A DNA stretch of 64,000 nucleotides from Synechocystis sp. LKSZ1 (GCF_040436315.1 NZ_AP031572.1:434001-498000); one strand, 5' to 3'; shown: positions 1-8,966, counted from the first letter of the stretch. Translations and numbers: made by a program. Notes: a model not told the origin generated them from the sequence alone.

Positions 1-100
1 TTTGATGCTCGGGTGGCCAGCACCGTTGCCAGTGCCGTACTATTGGCAGCACGAGCTGAGGGAATTGCCGCTTGCTAATGACACGATTACGCTAGGCATT

Positions 101-868
101 ATGGGGAAAGTTAATCGGCCGCCACGGTCATCCAATCGTCAAGATACTGGAGAAATTCCCGAGATTCTGCGTGACGGGCCGACGGTCGCCAGCCCAAGCC
201 GAGGGGGGGCGGTCTATGTTTGGTTGATGGGGGTCGCAGGGGCTTTACTTTTAGGCTTAGGCAGTCTGTGGTGGTTCCAATCTCGGCCAGTACCGGTCGT
301 TCAATCAACCCCCTCCCCCCAGGCTAGTCCCCCCCCAGAGAAAATTGATAATATTCTCGGTCATCTTCCCTATGCGGAAGCGCCTGCCCAAGAATTAAAA
401 GTCATTCGTGCCGATGGGCAACTGCGCCTACGGCGGACTGCTGCAGTTCAATTCCTCTCAATGCAAGCCGCCGCTCGGGCCAGCGGGGTAAATTTAGTCC
501 CGCTGTCGGCCTTTCGTTCTATTGAAGAGCAGAATCGCCTATTTTTTACCGTCAAACAACAGCGGAACCAGGCCACCCGTAAACGGGCCGAGGTTAGTGC
601 TCCCCCTGGTTACAGCGAACATCACACGGGTTATGCCCTTGATATTGGGGATGGTAATGTTCCCGCCACCAATCTCCTGGTTACCTTTGAAAAAACCCCA
701 GCCTTCCGATGGCTCCAGGCTAATGCAGCCCGCTATAGTTTTGAGCTTTCCTTTGCCCCCAATAATCCTCAGGGCGTTAGTTATGAACCTTGGCATTGGC
801 GTTACGTGGGAGACCGTCAGAGCCTAGAAACGTTCTACAAGGCCCGTAATCTTCCGAAGGCCCAGTAA
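101..868 (+). CDS. VanY-family D-alanyl-D-alanine carboxypeptidase (M15), membrane-anchored
   Basis: Zinc peptidase expected to trim peptidoglycan stem peptides in the periplasm. From the ATG at 101 it is 255 residues: a short polar N-terminus, one membrane segment at about 37-59, a Pro/Ser linker (63-80), then the catalytic domain. The M15 zinc motif SxHxxGxAxD is present at 172-181 (His174, Asp181), followed by EPWHW at 229-233 supplying the general base Glu and the last His ligand. The frame stays open upstream to the window edge, so a longer product cannot be excluded, but the upstream residues do not resemble a signal peptide. No partner gene is nearby; aat lies downstream on the other strand. 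The family assignment is firm; the exact substrate (D-Ala-D-Ala or D-Ala-D-Lac) is not shown. Confidence 0.88.
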   Translation: MGKVNRPPRSSNRQDTGEIPEILRDGPTVASPSRGGAVYVWLMGVAGALLLGLGSLWWFQSRPVPVVQSTPSPQASPPPEKIDNILGHLPYAEAPAQELKVIRADGQLRLRRTAAVQFLSMQAAARASGVNLVPLSAFRSIEEQNRLFFTVKQQRNQATRKRAEVSAPPGYSEHHTGYALDIGDGNVPATNLLVTFEKTPAFRWLQANAARYSFELSFAPNNPQGVSYEPWHWRYVGDRQSLETFYKARNLPKAQ

Positions 869-1042
869 GTATCTGTTTCGGTTAAGCAACTATAAGCATA
901 GCCAATCAAGTAATGCTTAACCTAACCGTTGTAGTGTCGTGGACTGAAGAAAGGTACTAGTGCTGAGTTCAAAGAGAGTGGCAACGGCTGACTGCACCCC
1001 TTGTGTAGTAGAGCTTCAGAGATTTAGGATGGTCTACTAGGC

Positions 1043-1624
1043 CTACACAAAAGTACGAGGGAGTAGAAGGCTCTGGGCCAATAGCCTCTGGTAATGGGCT
1101 TCGTCGATAACGTAGGCCCCAAAGCGCTCTAGATGGGGGTTTTGCAGCTGGGCATCAAATAGGACAAAACCTCGCTGACGCAGACGCTGAACCAACATCA
1201 CCATGGCCGCCTTGGAGGCCTCGGGAACCGTATAGAACATGGATTCCCCAATAAAGACGCCACCGATGCTAATTCCCAGAATTCCCCCGGCCAGTCGATC
1301 TCCAGCCCAGGCCTCAAAACTATGGGCCCAGCCGAACTGATGGAGCAATTGGTAAATCTCTAAAAGCGCTGGAGAAATCCAGGTACTCTCCCGGCCCGCA
1401 CAGCCCCGACACACCCCGACAAAATCACGGTTAATGGCCAAACTGAAACGGCTTTGATTCAGAACCCGACGCAGGGATTTAGGATAGCGAAAACGATGGT
1501 CTAGGGGAATTAGAGCGTGGGACTGACTGGCATACCATCCCAACTGGCCCTGATCATCCGCCATGAGAAAATAGCCCTGGGCGTAGCCCTGTATAATGGA
1601 TTCAACCCTTGCGCTTAGCTCCAT
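1043..1624 (-). CDS. aat: leucyl/phenylalanyl-tRNA-protein transferase
   Basis: Cytosolic enzyme that moves Leu or Phe from aminoacyl-tRNA to the N-terminus of proteins bearing Arg or Lys, feeding the ClpS/ClpAP N-degron route. The 193-residue protein carries the family signature in the middle (GGILGISIGG, then GESMF, then ASKAAM) and the FDAQLQNPHLERFGA block near the C-terminus. It is shorter than the E. coli enzyme (about 234 residues) because the N-terminal extension is reduced, as in other cyanobacteria. It is divergent from the next gene with only 37 bases between the two start codons, so the promoters must overlap or lie inside the coding regions. Confidence 0.92.
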   Translation of the reverse strand: MELSARVESIIQGYAQGYFLMADDQGQLGWYASQSHALIPLDHRFRYPKSLRRVLNQSRFSLAINRDFVGVCRGCAGRESTWISPALLEIYQLLHQFGWAHSFEAWAGDRLAGGILGISIGGVFIGESMFYTVPEASKAAMVMLVQRLRQRGFVLFDAQLQNPHLERFGAYVIDEAHYQRLLAQSLLLPRTFV

Positions 1625-1661
1625 TGGGTCTTGTTTTCCTTACTGTTCAGTTCTTGCAATT

Positions 1662-1997
1662 ATGGCTGTTGACCCCATTGCTCCCATTACGCTTCCTCCC
1701 CTCCAGGATCCGGCGCAGGAAGGAACTTGGCTCCGGGAAGCGCTTCAGTCTTGGCTTAATAATGAATTTATTCCCGAGGCCATCAATACCATTATTGCGG
1801 AACGGGCCGCCCAAATTTTTGTGCGTCAACGCCTCGAAGGGGAAAATGACCTGGGGTCACTAGTAATTGCCATTGTGACAGAAATGCAGGCCTTTGATTT
1901 TCGGGAAAGTTTCTACAGCGAGTTTGCCATCGCAAATGCCGTTAGTGACCTCATTTTAGAGAGCTTGGGCTACGACCGCTGTTGTGGCCAGTCCTAG
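1662..1997 (+). CDS. conserved cyanobacterial protein of unknown function
   Basis: 111-residue acidic soluble protein from the ATG at 1662; the frame is open further upstream into the aat start region, but Met-Ala-Val-Asp at 1662 is the most likely N-terminus. No signal peptide or membrane segment. The body reads as amphipathic helices (WLREALQSWLNNEF, AINTIIAERAAQIF). I do not recognise a named domain. It uses GGCC-rich codons like the core genes, so it is probably native. It runs divergently from aat and converges with the SH3-domain gene 12 bases downstream. Function unknown. Confidence 0.7.
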   Translation: MAVDPIAPITLPPLQDPAQEGTWLREALQSWLNNEFIPEAINTIIAERAAQIFVRQRLEGENDLGSLVIAIVTEMQAFDFRESFYSEFAIANAVSDLILESLGYDRCCGQS

Positions 1998-2009
1998 ACT
2001 CATCCGGCT

Positions 2010-2486
2010 TTAAAACAGGGCCAAATAATAGGAATTGACCCACCCTTCTCGGCCCGTCACCCGACGATTCGGGCCCTGAACTACGCGCACGTAGGCCCAG
2101 TTGCCCTGTTGTTCTAGAATTTGAACTACATTGCCATTATTCAACCCCGCAATGGCTCGACCATTGGGGCTAGCCCGTAAAGCCAACTGGCCCTGGCGAA
2201 TCCCCGTCACTCGGGCCCGGTTCCCCGTCGCCGCGGCCCCCTGGAAACGAATCTGGCTCTGGTGGATATAGCCACCACCACAGGCATCGGTGTAATACCA
2301 CAGGCCTTCTTTTTGATAGACCGTAATTGAGATCCGACGAGATAAAGTACAAATAATGGCTCCATTGGGAGTATTGCGCACATTGGAAGGGGGGGCAATC
2401 ACAACGGCCGTTGATTGGGCCAGGGCCGGGGCCGCCAGCAAACTCCCAAAGATAGGCACCGCCAAAATGTATCTCAACATAAACAC
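2010..2486 (-). CDS. secreted protein with two bacterial SH3 domains
   Basis: 158-residue protein with a clear signal peptide (hydrophobic segment about 5-20, cleavage after ALA at 21-23) and two SH3b repeats. The first (about 28-80) contains NVRNTPNGAIICTL and ends with GGGYIHQSQI; the second (about 92-157) contains ALRASPNGRAIAGL and ends with GWVNSYYL. Such domains bind peptidoglycan or other cell-envelope polymers. Translation could start at Met1 or Met3. It has its own promoter space (140 bases to prfC, divergent). No catalytic domain is attached, so a structural or targeting role in the periplasm is inferred. Confidence 0.8.
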   Translation of the reverse strand: MFMLRYILAVPIFGSLLAAPALAQSTAVVIAPPSNVRNTPNGAIICTLSRRISITVYQKEGLWYYTDACGGGYIHQSQIRFQGAAATGNRARVTGIRQGQLALRASPNGRAIAGLNNGNVVQILEQQGNWAYVRVVQGPNRRVTGREGWVNSYYLALF

Positions 2487-2626
2487 TCCTGAAGGTAAGA
2501 GAAATAGACATTGCCTAAGCTAGGTCTAGCTTAAACGAGTCTGATTTTCTTTCACCCAACATAAATCGATATAATTATGGATCTCTACTGACGATTCTAG
2601 GCCTGACCTGTCCTAATTTTTAAGCT

Positions 2627-4267
2627 ATGACCAGTGACCTCCTGCGTGAGCTGAGCCAAGCGGTACAGCAACGTCGTAACTTTGCGATTATTTCCCACCC
2701 CGACGCGGGTAAAACGACCCTCACGGAAAAACTTCTGCTCTACGGCGGGGCCATTCACCAAGCGGGATCGGTCAAGGCCCGTCAAGCCCAGCGCAAGGCC
2801 ACCTCTGACTGGATGGAAATGGAACAACAGCGGGGGATTTCCATTACATCTACCGTGCTCCAGTTTGCCTATCAGGATTTTCAGATTAATCTCCTCGATA
2901 CCCCTGGCCACCAGGATTTTAGTGAAGATACCTACCGGACGCTGGCGGCGGCGGACAATGCGGTGATGCTGGTGGATGTGGCCAAGGGCCTAGAACCCCA
3001 AACCCGCAAGCTATTTGAAGTTTGTCGGCTCCGTTCCCTACCCATTTTTACCTTTGTTAATAAGCTAGACCGTCCCGGCCGCAGTCCCCTGGAATTGCTC
3101 GATGAAATTGAACAGGAACTCGACCTGCCCACCTACGCTGTCAACTGGCCCATCGGCATGGGCGACCGCTTTAAAGGCCTGTTCGACCGTCATACCCAAA
3201 AAATTCACCTCTTTGAACGACGGGCCCATGGCAGCCAGGCCGCTTCGGAAACCATCGTCAGCTTAGAAGATCCCGACATTGAAACGATTCTTGAGCCCGA
3301 CCTCTACGCCCAACTGCTAGAGGAACTGGAAATGCTCCAGGAATTGGGGGGAGAATTGGATCTGGCCCAAGTCCATGCCGGTAAGATGACGCCGGTATTC
3401 TTTGGCAGTGCCATGAGTAACTTTGGGGTGCAATTGTTCCTCGATAACTTTTTGCACTACGCCCTCCAGCCGGGTGGCCGCCATTCCTCCCTCGGCGTGC
3501 TAGAGCCGACCTATCCTGAATTTACGGGCTTTGTCTTTAAACTCCAGGCCAATATGGATCCCAAACACCGAGACCGGGTGGCCTTTGTACGGGTTTGTAC
3601 TGGCAAATTCGAGAAGGATATGACCGTCAGCCATGCCCGTACCGGCAAAACCGTCCGTCTTTCCCGGCCCCAAAAGCTCTTTGCCCAAGACCGGGAATCC
3701 ATTGAAGAGGCCTATCCGGGGGATGTGATCGGCTTAAACAATCCTGGGGTCTTTGCCATTGGCGACACTATCTATATCGGTCAAAAACTGGAATACGAAG
3801 GCATTCCCTGCTTTTCCCCAGAACTCTTTGCCTACCTCAAGAATCCCAACCCGTCCAAGTTCAAGCAATTTCAAAAGGGCATTCAACAGTTACGGGAGGA
3901 AGGGGCCATTCAAATTATGTCTTCCCTGGATGAATTTCGTCGGGAACCGATTCTAGCGGCCGTGGGCCAGTTGCAGTTTGAAGTGGTGCAATTCCGTCTG
4001 CTCACCGAGTATGGGGTGGAAACCCAACTGGAACCCCTGGGCTATAGTCTGGCCCGTTGGGTCGCTGGTGGCTGGCCAGCCCTGGAGAAGGCGGGACGCA
4101 TCTTCAATACCCTGACGGTGAAGGACAATTGGGAGCGTCCGGTGCTGCTATTTAAAAATACCTGGAATCTTCAGCAGGTAATAGGGGATCATCCCGATCT
4201 GCAATTAACCGCCGTGGCCCCGGTGGGCTCCGGCCTGCAACCCCTCGCAGTGGCGGGAGGACAATAA
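2627..4267 (+). CDS. prfC: peptide chain release factor 3
   Basis: 546-residue translational GTPase that recycles RF1/RF2 from the ribosome after termination. All G motifs are visible: P-loop HPDAGKTT at 24-31, the switch I block [11 protein letters not shown] at about 68-78, DTPGH at 92-96 and NKLD at 146-149. Length matches the family (about 530-550). The downstream small membrane-protein gene starts one base after the stop codon (TAA then G then ATG), so the two are probably translated from one message. The family assignment is secure; distinction from EF-G rests on length and on the RF3-type C-terminal domain. Confidence 0.95.
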   Translation: MTSDLLRELSQAVQQRRNFAIISHPDAGKTTLTEKLLLYGGAIHQAGSVKARQAQRKATSDWMEMEQQRGISITSTVLQFAYQDFQINLLDTPGHQDFSEDTYRTLAAADNAVMLVDVAKGLEPQTRKLFEVCRLRSLPIFTFVNKLDRPGRSPLELLDEIEQELDLPTYAVNWPIGMGDRFKGLFDRHTQKIHLFERRAHGSQAASETIVSLEDPDIETILEPDLYAQLLEELEMLQELGGELDLAQVHAGKMTPVFFGSAMSNFGVQLFLDNFLHYALQPGGRHSSLGVLEPTYPEFTGFVFKLQANMDPKHRDRVAFVRVCTGKFEKDMTVSHARTGKTVRLSRPQKLFAQDRESIEEAYPGDVIGLNNPGVFAIGDTIYIGQKLEYEGIPCFSPELFAYLKNPNPSKFKQFQKGIQQLREEGAIQIMSSLDEFRREPILAAVGQLQFEVVQFRLLTEYGVETQLEPLGYSLARWVAGGWPALEKAGRIFNTLTVKDNWERPVLLFKNTWNLQQVIGDHPDLQLTAVAPVGSGLQPLAVAGGQ

Positions 4268-4268
4268 G

Positions 4269-4499
4269 ATGCCTCGTCGGCCCTTGAAAATAACGCTTCC
4301 GAAAGGTCGTTCCGGGCCGATTAATGGCAAATTGACTCTGATGTTGTTGGCCATGATTTTAGGCCCTTTGACCCTCTGGGGGACGACCCATTCATTCAAC
4401 CTGACGATGATGGCCCTGAGCACCTTTGCCTTGGCCTATGTCAGCAAGGGCCTGCGTCGTCGGATGGCAACGGGAGGCCAATCCTCTCGACAAAATTAA
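4269..4499 (+). CDS. small basic membrane protein, translationally coupled to prfC
   Basis: 76-residue protein with a basic N-terminus, two hydrophobic stretches (about 22-38 and 44-60) and a basic tail, so it is probably a two-pass inner-membrane protein. It begins one base after the prfC stop. I do not recognise a family. It matters because its 3' part is repeated, still in frame but diverged, at 5794-5946. The changes between the copies are largely synonymous, which suggests the gene is under selection in the lineage that gave the second copy. Confidence 0.65.
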   Translation: MPRRPLKITLPKGRSGPINGKLTLMLLAMILGPLTLWGTTHSFNLTMMALSTFALAYVSKGLRRRMATGGQSSRQN

Positions 4500-4523
4500 T
4501 TTCGTAAACAACCAGAACCAAAA
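4372..4523 (+). repeat. left copy of a direct repeat (3' end of the small membrane-protein gene)
   Basis: These 152 bases, covering the last 42 codons of the 76-residue gene, its stop codon and about 24 bases beyond, recur at 5794-5946 in the same orientation. I count about 20 differences (roughly 87% identity), mostly at third codon positions. The two copies bracket the PIN/PD-(D/E)XK-like gene pair. Confidence 0.9.
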
Positions 4524-4594
4524 TCAAAGCCAAAGCCAGATTAATACTTTAAGAAATTCTAAAAAGTCTACGTTGGCTTCCTAACGACCAAACT

Positions 4595-5218
4595 TTATGC
4601 CCCTGCCTGCTTAGATGGTAATTGTGACTGAACAAAGTTGTATCCATGATCAAATTGTGCAATCATTCGACAGTTAAATTGTTTAAGTTCATCAATGATA
4701 TCTGGACTATCAAAGTCTTTGGAGTTTCGATTTAAAAAGCAAGCCTGCTCTGGCAAATTCTGTCGTAAATGGGTAATAACTGATGCATATACAAGGGCGT
4801 CCTGGGGTGTTAAGTCGTAAGTCGTTTCATAGGAGGCAGCTTCCCTCAATATATTGGCATTGAGTTCAACAATTTCTCCAACATTAAGAAGACGATCGCG
4901 ACATTGAACAAAACGATGCCTTTCTTCCTCGTTACTCTGAATCATCAAGCTAGCAATATCCTGAATGCTCTTGATACGACTGGCATAAGAGGCTGTGCGT
5001 AAAAGCTGACGCAACTCGGCATCCAACGACTGTTGGAGTTCTCGACGGTTTCGTGCTTGGCGGCTCAGTTTCTCATGCGGTTCAGCAAGGCTATAAGCTG
5101 GAACGATAAGCTTTACGTTTCCTACTTCACAAAGTTGTAAAATCTGTTCACAACTTGAACACTGCTCTTGCCCAAAGGTTAGCTCTAGAACAAAGTTTGT
5201 CTCAACATAAATATTCAC
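4595..5218 (-). CDS. PIN-domain protein (VapC-like putative RNase)
   Basis: 207-residue protein with the four acidic positions expected of a PIN nuclease: Glu6 in YVETNFVLE (the usual Asp is replaced by Glu), Glu46, Asp140 in LTPQDALVYASV and Asp168/Asp170 in NSKDFDSPD. It is longer than typical VapC toxins (about 130) owing to a helical insert around residues 50-115. It overlaps the upstream gene by 4 bases (5215-5218), so the two form an operon. Codon use is less GGCC-rich than the neighbours, and the pair is bracketed by a direct repeat. Role inferred: a ribonuclease with a toxin-like function, perhaps held by the partner; no classic antitoxin is visible. Confidence 0.75.
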   Translation of the reverse strand: MNIYVETNFVLELTFGQEQCSSCEQILQLCEVGNVKLIVPAYSLAEPHEKLSRQARNRRELQQSLDAELRQLLRTASYASRIKSIQDIASLMIQSNEEERHRFVQCRDRLLNVGEIVELNANILREAASYETTYDLTPQDALVYASVITHLRQNLPEQACFLNRNSKDFDSPDIIDELKQFNCRMIAQFDHGYNFVQSQLPSKQAGA

Positions 5219-5685
5219 GCAACCGCCTCATACTCAAGTGCTCCTCCAACCAAGGCAGTATAAAGTCCTGACTCAATTAACCATTGTTGGGACGCATCAA
5301 GGCTCTCAGGCAATTGATTAGAATGAATTATTTCTCCAAGCCAAGTGGCAACGATGAGTTCTAGACTTGCTCCACTGATTTGGTCAGCAGTTACACCTGC
5401 CCGCTCCAAGTAGGGTTGAAGAATTGGGGATGCATCAATAGTGTAGGTTGGTTCGCTCTGATCGTGATAAGCCTCCGCCTTAGACCATAGGTAAAATTTA
5501 TCTGGAAAAACCATCAAAAAATATGGAGCTTTCGGAAAAGTTCCATGCGCTAGAATATTTCGACGTAGCTTTGTGGCCCACTCTGGCGATACGTTAGTTT
5601 TGCGCTTGATCTCAACGACAAGCGTTAGTTGACCGTTACGATTATCAACGGACAAGTCCCAACGAGCATTAGGTCTCATACCCAT
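5215..5685 (-). CDS. PD-(D/E)XK-like protein, operon partner of the PIN gene
   Basis: 156-residue protein. Near the N-terminus Asp10 is followed, after a beta-hairpin-like stretch, by the VVEIKRK motif (Glu25-x-Lys27). This is the spacing and context of a PD-(D/E)XK nuclease core, as in restriction-like folds. The remainder is helical with no further motif I recognise. Its stop overlaps the start of the PIN gene, giving a tight two-gene unit read leftwards. It could be the antitoxin or sensor partner of the PIN protein, or a nuclease in its own right. The nuclease reading rests on one short motif and is tentative. Confidence 0.6.
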   Translation of the reverse strand: MGMRPNARWDLSVDNRNGQLTLVVEIKRKTNVSPEWATKLRRNILAHGTFPKAPYFLMVFPDKFYLWSKAEAYHDQSEPTYTIDASPILQPYLERAGVTADQISGASLELIVATWLGEIIHSNQLPESLDASQQWLIESGLYTALVGGALEYEAVA

Positions 5686-5793
5686 AATTTAGATTTGCCT
5701 GCGAAATCGCTACCCACTATTGAAGGCTTATATCATTGTAATGCTAGCTTCCAACCAATGGATTTTCAGGCATGTCCTCATCGAGATCTCATG

Positions 5794-5946
5794 CCCTCTG
5801 GGGGACGACCCATTTGTTCAACCTGACGATGATGGCCTTGAGCACTTTTGCCCTCGCCTATGCCAGCAAGGGCCTACGTCGTCGTATAGCGGCCGGTAGC
5901 CAATCCTCCCGGCAAAATTAATTTTCGTGAACAATCAGAACCAAAC
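5794..5946 (+). pseudogene. right copy of the direct repeat: 3' fragment of a second allele of the 76-residue gene
   Basis: An in-frame but 5'-less copy of the last 42 codons of the gene at 4269-4499, with the same stop codon and a related 3' flank. At least nine codon changes are synonymous (for example Ala-Leu-Ser and Leu-Arg-Arg codons), while a few alter residues (Ser to Leu, Val to Ala, Met to Ile, Thr to Ala, Gly to Ser). The fragment starts abruptly at 5794 with no start codon. The 108 bases before it (5686-5793) hold nothing I recognise. Confidence 0.85.
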
Positions 5947-5952
5947 CTAAAA

Positions 5953-5995
5953 GGTAAGTACATACTCAAAGGGAGTTAATCCCTTAGAACTTACC
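5953..5995 (+). promoter_or_regulatory. nested hairpin abutting the start codon of the dynamin-like gene
   Basis: GGTAAGT at 5953-5959 can pair with ACTTACC at 5989-5995, and within it AAGGGA at 5969-5974 pairs with TCCCTT at 5980-5985. The outer stem ends at the base before the ATG at 5996, and no separate Shine-Dalgarno sequence is visible. Folding would therefore occlude the initiation region. Possible translational control element; function inferred. Confidence 0.5.
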
Positions 5996-8440
5996 ATGAC
6001 TGATTTTTCCCCTCAATGCCAATCACTGAGAGAACAGGTCAATCAACTCCTCGAACTGTTAGCTCAAGAACCCACCCTACGCACCCAGCAGAATATCAGC
6101 ACGATTGAAACCTCCCTGAGCAAGGCCCTTTCACCCCGTTTTGAAATTGTCTTTGCCGGGGCCTTTAGTGCGGGCAAATCAATGCTCATCAATGCACTGT
6201 TAGAAAGAGAACTGCTCTACAGTGCCGAGGGCCATGCCACCGGAACCGAGTGCTACATCGAATATGCTGAACCGAGCCAAGAGCGTGTCGTCCTTACTTT
6301 CCTGAGCGAGACTGAAATTCGAGAACAGGCCCTGGCCCTCTGTCAGCGTCTGCAACTCCGGGGTGATTTTAATATCAATCAACCGGAGGCCATCAAACGC
6401 CTCAATGAGGCCTGCACTAAAATCATTGACGATGAGGGAGGAGAAAGCAAATCCGACCGAGCCAAACAGGCTAAGGCCCTGCTGTTACTATTGGAAGGCT
6501 TTAGCCAAAACCGGGAACGAATCCAGACCCTGGGAAATGCCACCTTCTCGATGGAGCAATTGAACTTTTCCAATCTCAGTGAAGCCGCCAGCTTTGCCCG
6601 CCGGGGGGCCAACAGCGCCGTCCTCAAACGCTTAGATTACTTTTGTCACCATTTCCTCTTAGCCGATGGCAATGTCCTGGTGGATCTACCGGGGATCGAT
6701 GCCCCCGTTAAGAAAGATGCGGAGTTGACCTATCGCAAGATTGAGCACCCTGATACTTCGGCGGTGGTCTGTGTTCTAAAACCGGCGGCGGCGGGCGATA
6801 TGACCACAGAAGAAACGGATTTACTAGAACGAATTCGCAAAAACCCCGGTATTCGGGATCGGGTTTTCTACGTCTTTAACCGCATTGATGAAACCTGGTA
6901 TAACACCCAACTCAGGCAACGACTAGAAAGTTTGATTCAATCCCAGTTTCGAGACAGTGCCCGTGTCTATAAAACCAGTGGTCTGCTCGGTTTCTATGGT
7001 AGTCAAATTAAGCATACCAACGGTGGCAATCGCTTTGGCCTGGACTCCATTTTTGCGGAAAGCGTAAAGGGAATGGGGGGATTAGAGGAAACGCCTCAAT
7101 TTGTCAGTGAGTTTAATAACTACTGTGCCAACTCCGGCAAACTCCTGGCCCGGACAGAATTCAAAGTTTCGGTGAATGGCTACGAAACCCCGAATGAAAA
7201 CTATGTGCGGATTTTAGCAGATTGGGGCCAACCCTTGATCAACCAACTGATCCATGACAGTGGCATTGAAACCTTCCGGGAAGCCATTACGCGCTACCTC
7301 ACGGATGAAAAATACCCTGAACTGTTCACCCATCTGGCCCACGACCTCCAGCCGCTTTGCATCCTGCTCCGCAAATTTTACCTGGACAATTATCGAGAGT
7401 TGGATAGTCAACCTCGGGAAATCGAGGCGATGAAGGTGCAGGAACTCACTCGCTTAAACCAGGAAATTCAGGCCCTGGGGGCGCAGTTCAAAGACTTCAT
7501 TGCGGAGCAAGTCAATAACATCGTGATCAATGCCGATCCTGAATTTGATGAAGATTTCCTGAAGCTCAAGGCCCGCATGATTACCCATCTCGATGAGTTG
7601 ATTAGCACCTTTTCGGTGATAGATGCCTATAGCCGTTCAACTAAGAATCATCCTCGCAATACTATTGCGCCCTTTATCGCTGTTTTAGTCGAGGCTTTGT
7701 ATTACTTAGCCAATAAGCTAGAGGATACATTAATTGCGGGTGTAGAGGTCATTGTCGCCAACTTCTTCCAACGCTTATCTAAACGATTGCGTTCAGCGGA
7801 TTGTTACCGCAATATTTATCGTCTGCTAGGCAATGATGGCGGTATTGAAACTCACTTACAACAGCTCGAAGATCAGGTCAATAAGGCCTTAATTCAAGCG
7901 GCCCGAACCGAATGCGACCGCTACGTGCGGGAAAGTCCTCGTTTTTATGATGAAGGTACATTTTCGATCTATCAATTTCGGCAAACCCTACAACAGGCCA
8001 GCCAAGGCTATGATGCCCAGGCCATGGTGGATGCAGAGCCGGCTATTCGCCAATTACTGAAGCTCGATTTTGAGCCCAAGGTTTTTGATACTGTCCGCAA
8101 ACACTTTCGGCAGACAATTAACAATGGCATAAAAACCCATCTATTACCGATGACCGATAAGCAAGCCGATAATCTACTACAACAGTACGATGTTGCCCGG
8201 GCCTATCTAGAAAAAACCCTAGAGCAAGAAGCAGAGGAAAAAATTGCCCGTAATTCTCGTTTACAGAGTGAAATCAAGCAAAAAATGGATCTCTATGAGC
8301 AGAGCGTCACGGGAATTAATGAATGCTTGAAATCAATGCAGTTGACCTTCCAGTTACCGGGAATTATTGCCTCAGATTTAACGGAAGTAGTTCCTGCGTT
8401 ACCAGAAACTTCTGTTGAAGCAGGAGAATTAGCTGGTTAA
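5996..8440 (+). CDS. bacterial dynamin-like GTPase
   Basis: 814-residue dynamin-family protein. The GTPase domain has the P-loop GAFSAGKS at 55-62, a threonine in the HATGTECYIEY switch region just after it, DLPG near 229 and FNRID near 295. Long helical regions follow, one around 450-520 and another in the last 150 residues. A short hydrophobic patch around 560-585 could be the membrane paddle. The family remodels membranes by GTP-driven assembly. It is preceded by a nested hairpin that ends at the start codon and is followed by a terminator-like hairpin, so it is probably a single-gene unit. It lies between two accessory groups (PIN pair and KGK genes) but uses core-like codons. Confidence 0.85.
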   Translation: MTDFSPQCQSLREQVNQLLELLAQEPTLRTQQNISTIETSLSKALSPRFEIVFAGAFSAGKSMLINALLERELLYSAEGHATGTECYIEYAEPSQERVVLTFLSETEIREQALALCQRLQLRGDFNINQPEAIKRLNEACTKIIDDEGGESKSDRAKQAKALLLLLEGFSQNRERIQTLGNATFSMEQLNFSNLSEAASFARRGANSAVLKRLDYFCHHFLLADGNVLVDLPGIDAPVKKDAELTYRKIEHPDTSAVVCVLKPAAAGDMTTEETDLLERIRKNPGIRDRVFYVFNRIDETWYNTQLRQRLESLIQSQFRDSARVYKTSGLLGFYGSQIKHTNGGNRFGLDSIFAESVKGMGGLEETPQFVSEFNNYCANSGKLLARTEFKVSVNGYETPNENYVRILADWGQPLINQLIHDSGIETFREAITRYLTDEKYPELFTHLAHDLQPLCILLRKFYLDNYRELDSQPREIEAMKVQELTRLNQEIQALGAQFKDFIAEQVNNIVINADPEFDEDFLKLKARMITHLDELISTFSVIDAYSRSTKNHPRNTIAPFIAVLVEALYYLANKLEDTLIAGVEVIVANFFQRLSKRLRSADCYRNIYRLLGNDGGIETHLQQLEDQVNKALIQAARTECDRYVRESPRFYDEGTFSIYQFRQTLQQASQGYDAQAMVDAEPAIRQLLKLDFEPKVFDTVRKHFRQTINNGIKTHLLPMTDKQADNLLQQYDVARAYLEKTLEQEAEEKIARNSRLQSEIKQKMDLYEQSVTGINECLKSMQLTFQLPGIIASDLTEVVPALPETSVEAGELAG

Positions 8441-8462
8441 CTAATTATTTTGTAAACTATGA

Positions 8463-8491
8463 GAGGGTAGCTTGATAGAATAGTTACCCTC
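8463..8491 (+). terminator. terminator-like hairpin after the dynamin-like gene
   Basis: GAGGGTAGCT (8463-8472) pairs with AGTTACCCTC (8482-8491) over ten positions with one G-T pair and a nine-base loop, followed by a T-rich stretch. It sits 23 bases after the stop codon. Confidence 0.6.
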
Positions 8492-8522
8492 TTAATTTCA
8501 GGTTTTATCAAGGTAATCAACT

Positions 8523-8966
8523 ATGGAAATAAAATATGATAGCTATCTTGATAGCTTGCAAGACGATGATATTATTGAACAACCACAGGTGATCGAGCAA
8601 ACGTATGATCATCGCCGTAATGATAAATATCGTAACGAAGTTGTTTACCGAGGTGCATTATTTAAAGCACAAGATGTAAAGCAAAAAATAAGTGGTGTAT
8701 TTACATCACTGATTCCATATCAATTTTCTTGTCGATTGGATGTCAATAATAAAGAGGTCAATGGTTACTTTTATAAGCCGGACAAATTATTTGGTGAAGG
8801 ATTGCAGTGTCGTATTTTAAGGTCTAACTCTGAAGGGTGGAAGTCTGGAAAAATAAAAGTGAATGTAAATATCAGTATTGAGTTTATTCCTGATGAACCT
8901 GAAATAACTGAACCAGAATCGCCTCTAGATGAAATTCGCCGTGAAATTAGCCGATTACAGCAGTAA
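8523..8966 (+). CDS. KGK-domain protein, copy 1
   Basis: 147-residue soluble protein and first of three tandem paralogues. Near the C-terminus it has the W-x-SGKIKV block, a variant of the Lys-Gly-Lys motif that names the cyanobacterial KGK domain. It ends with the acidic EFIPDEPEITEPESP tail followed by LDEIRREI. The N-terminus (KYDSYLDSLQDDDII) resembles that of copy 2. The DNA is AT-rich and lacks GGCC, unlike the dynamin gene upstream. The family has no known biochemical function. A 59-base stretch of its 3' end (8880-8938) is identical to copy 2, so the duplication is recent or the ends are being homogenised by gene conversion. Confidence 0.75.
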   Translation: MEIKYDSYLDSLQDDDIIEQPQVIEQTYDHRRNDKYRNEVVYRGALFKAQDVKQKISGVFTSLIPYQFSCRLDVNNKEVNGYFYKPDKLFGEGLQCRILRSNSEGWKSGKIKVNVNISIEFIPDEPEITEPESPLDEIRREISRLQQ

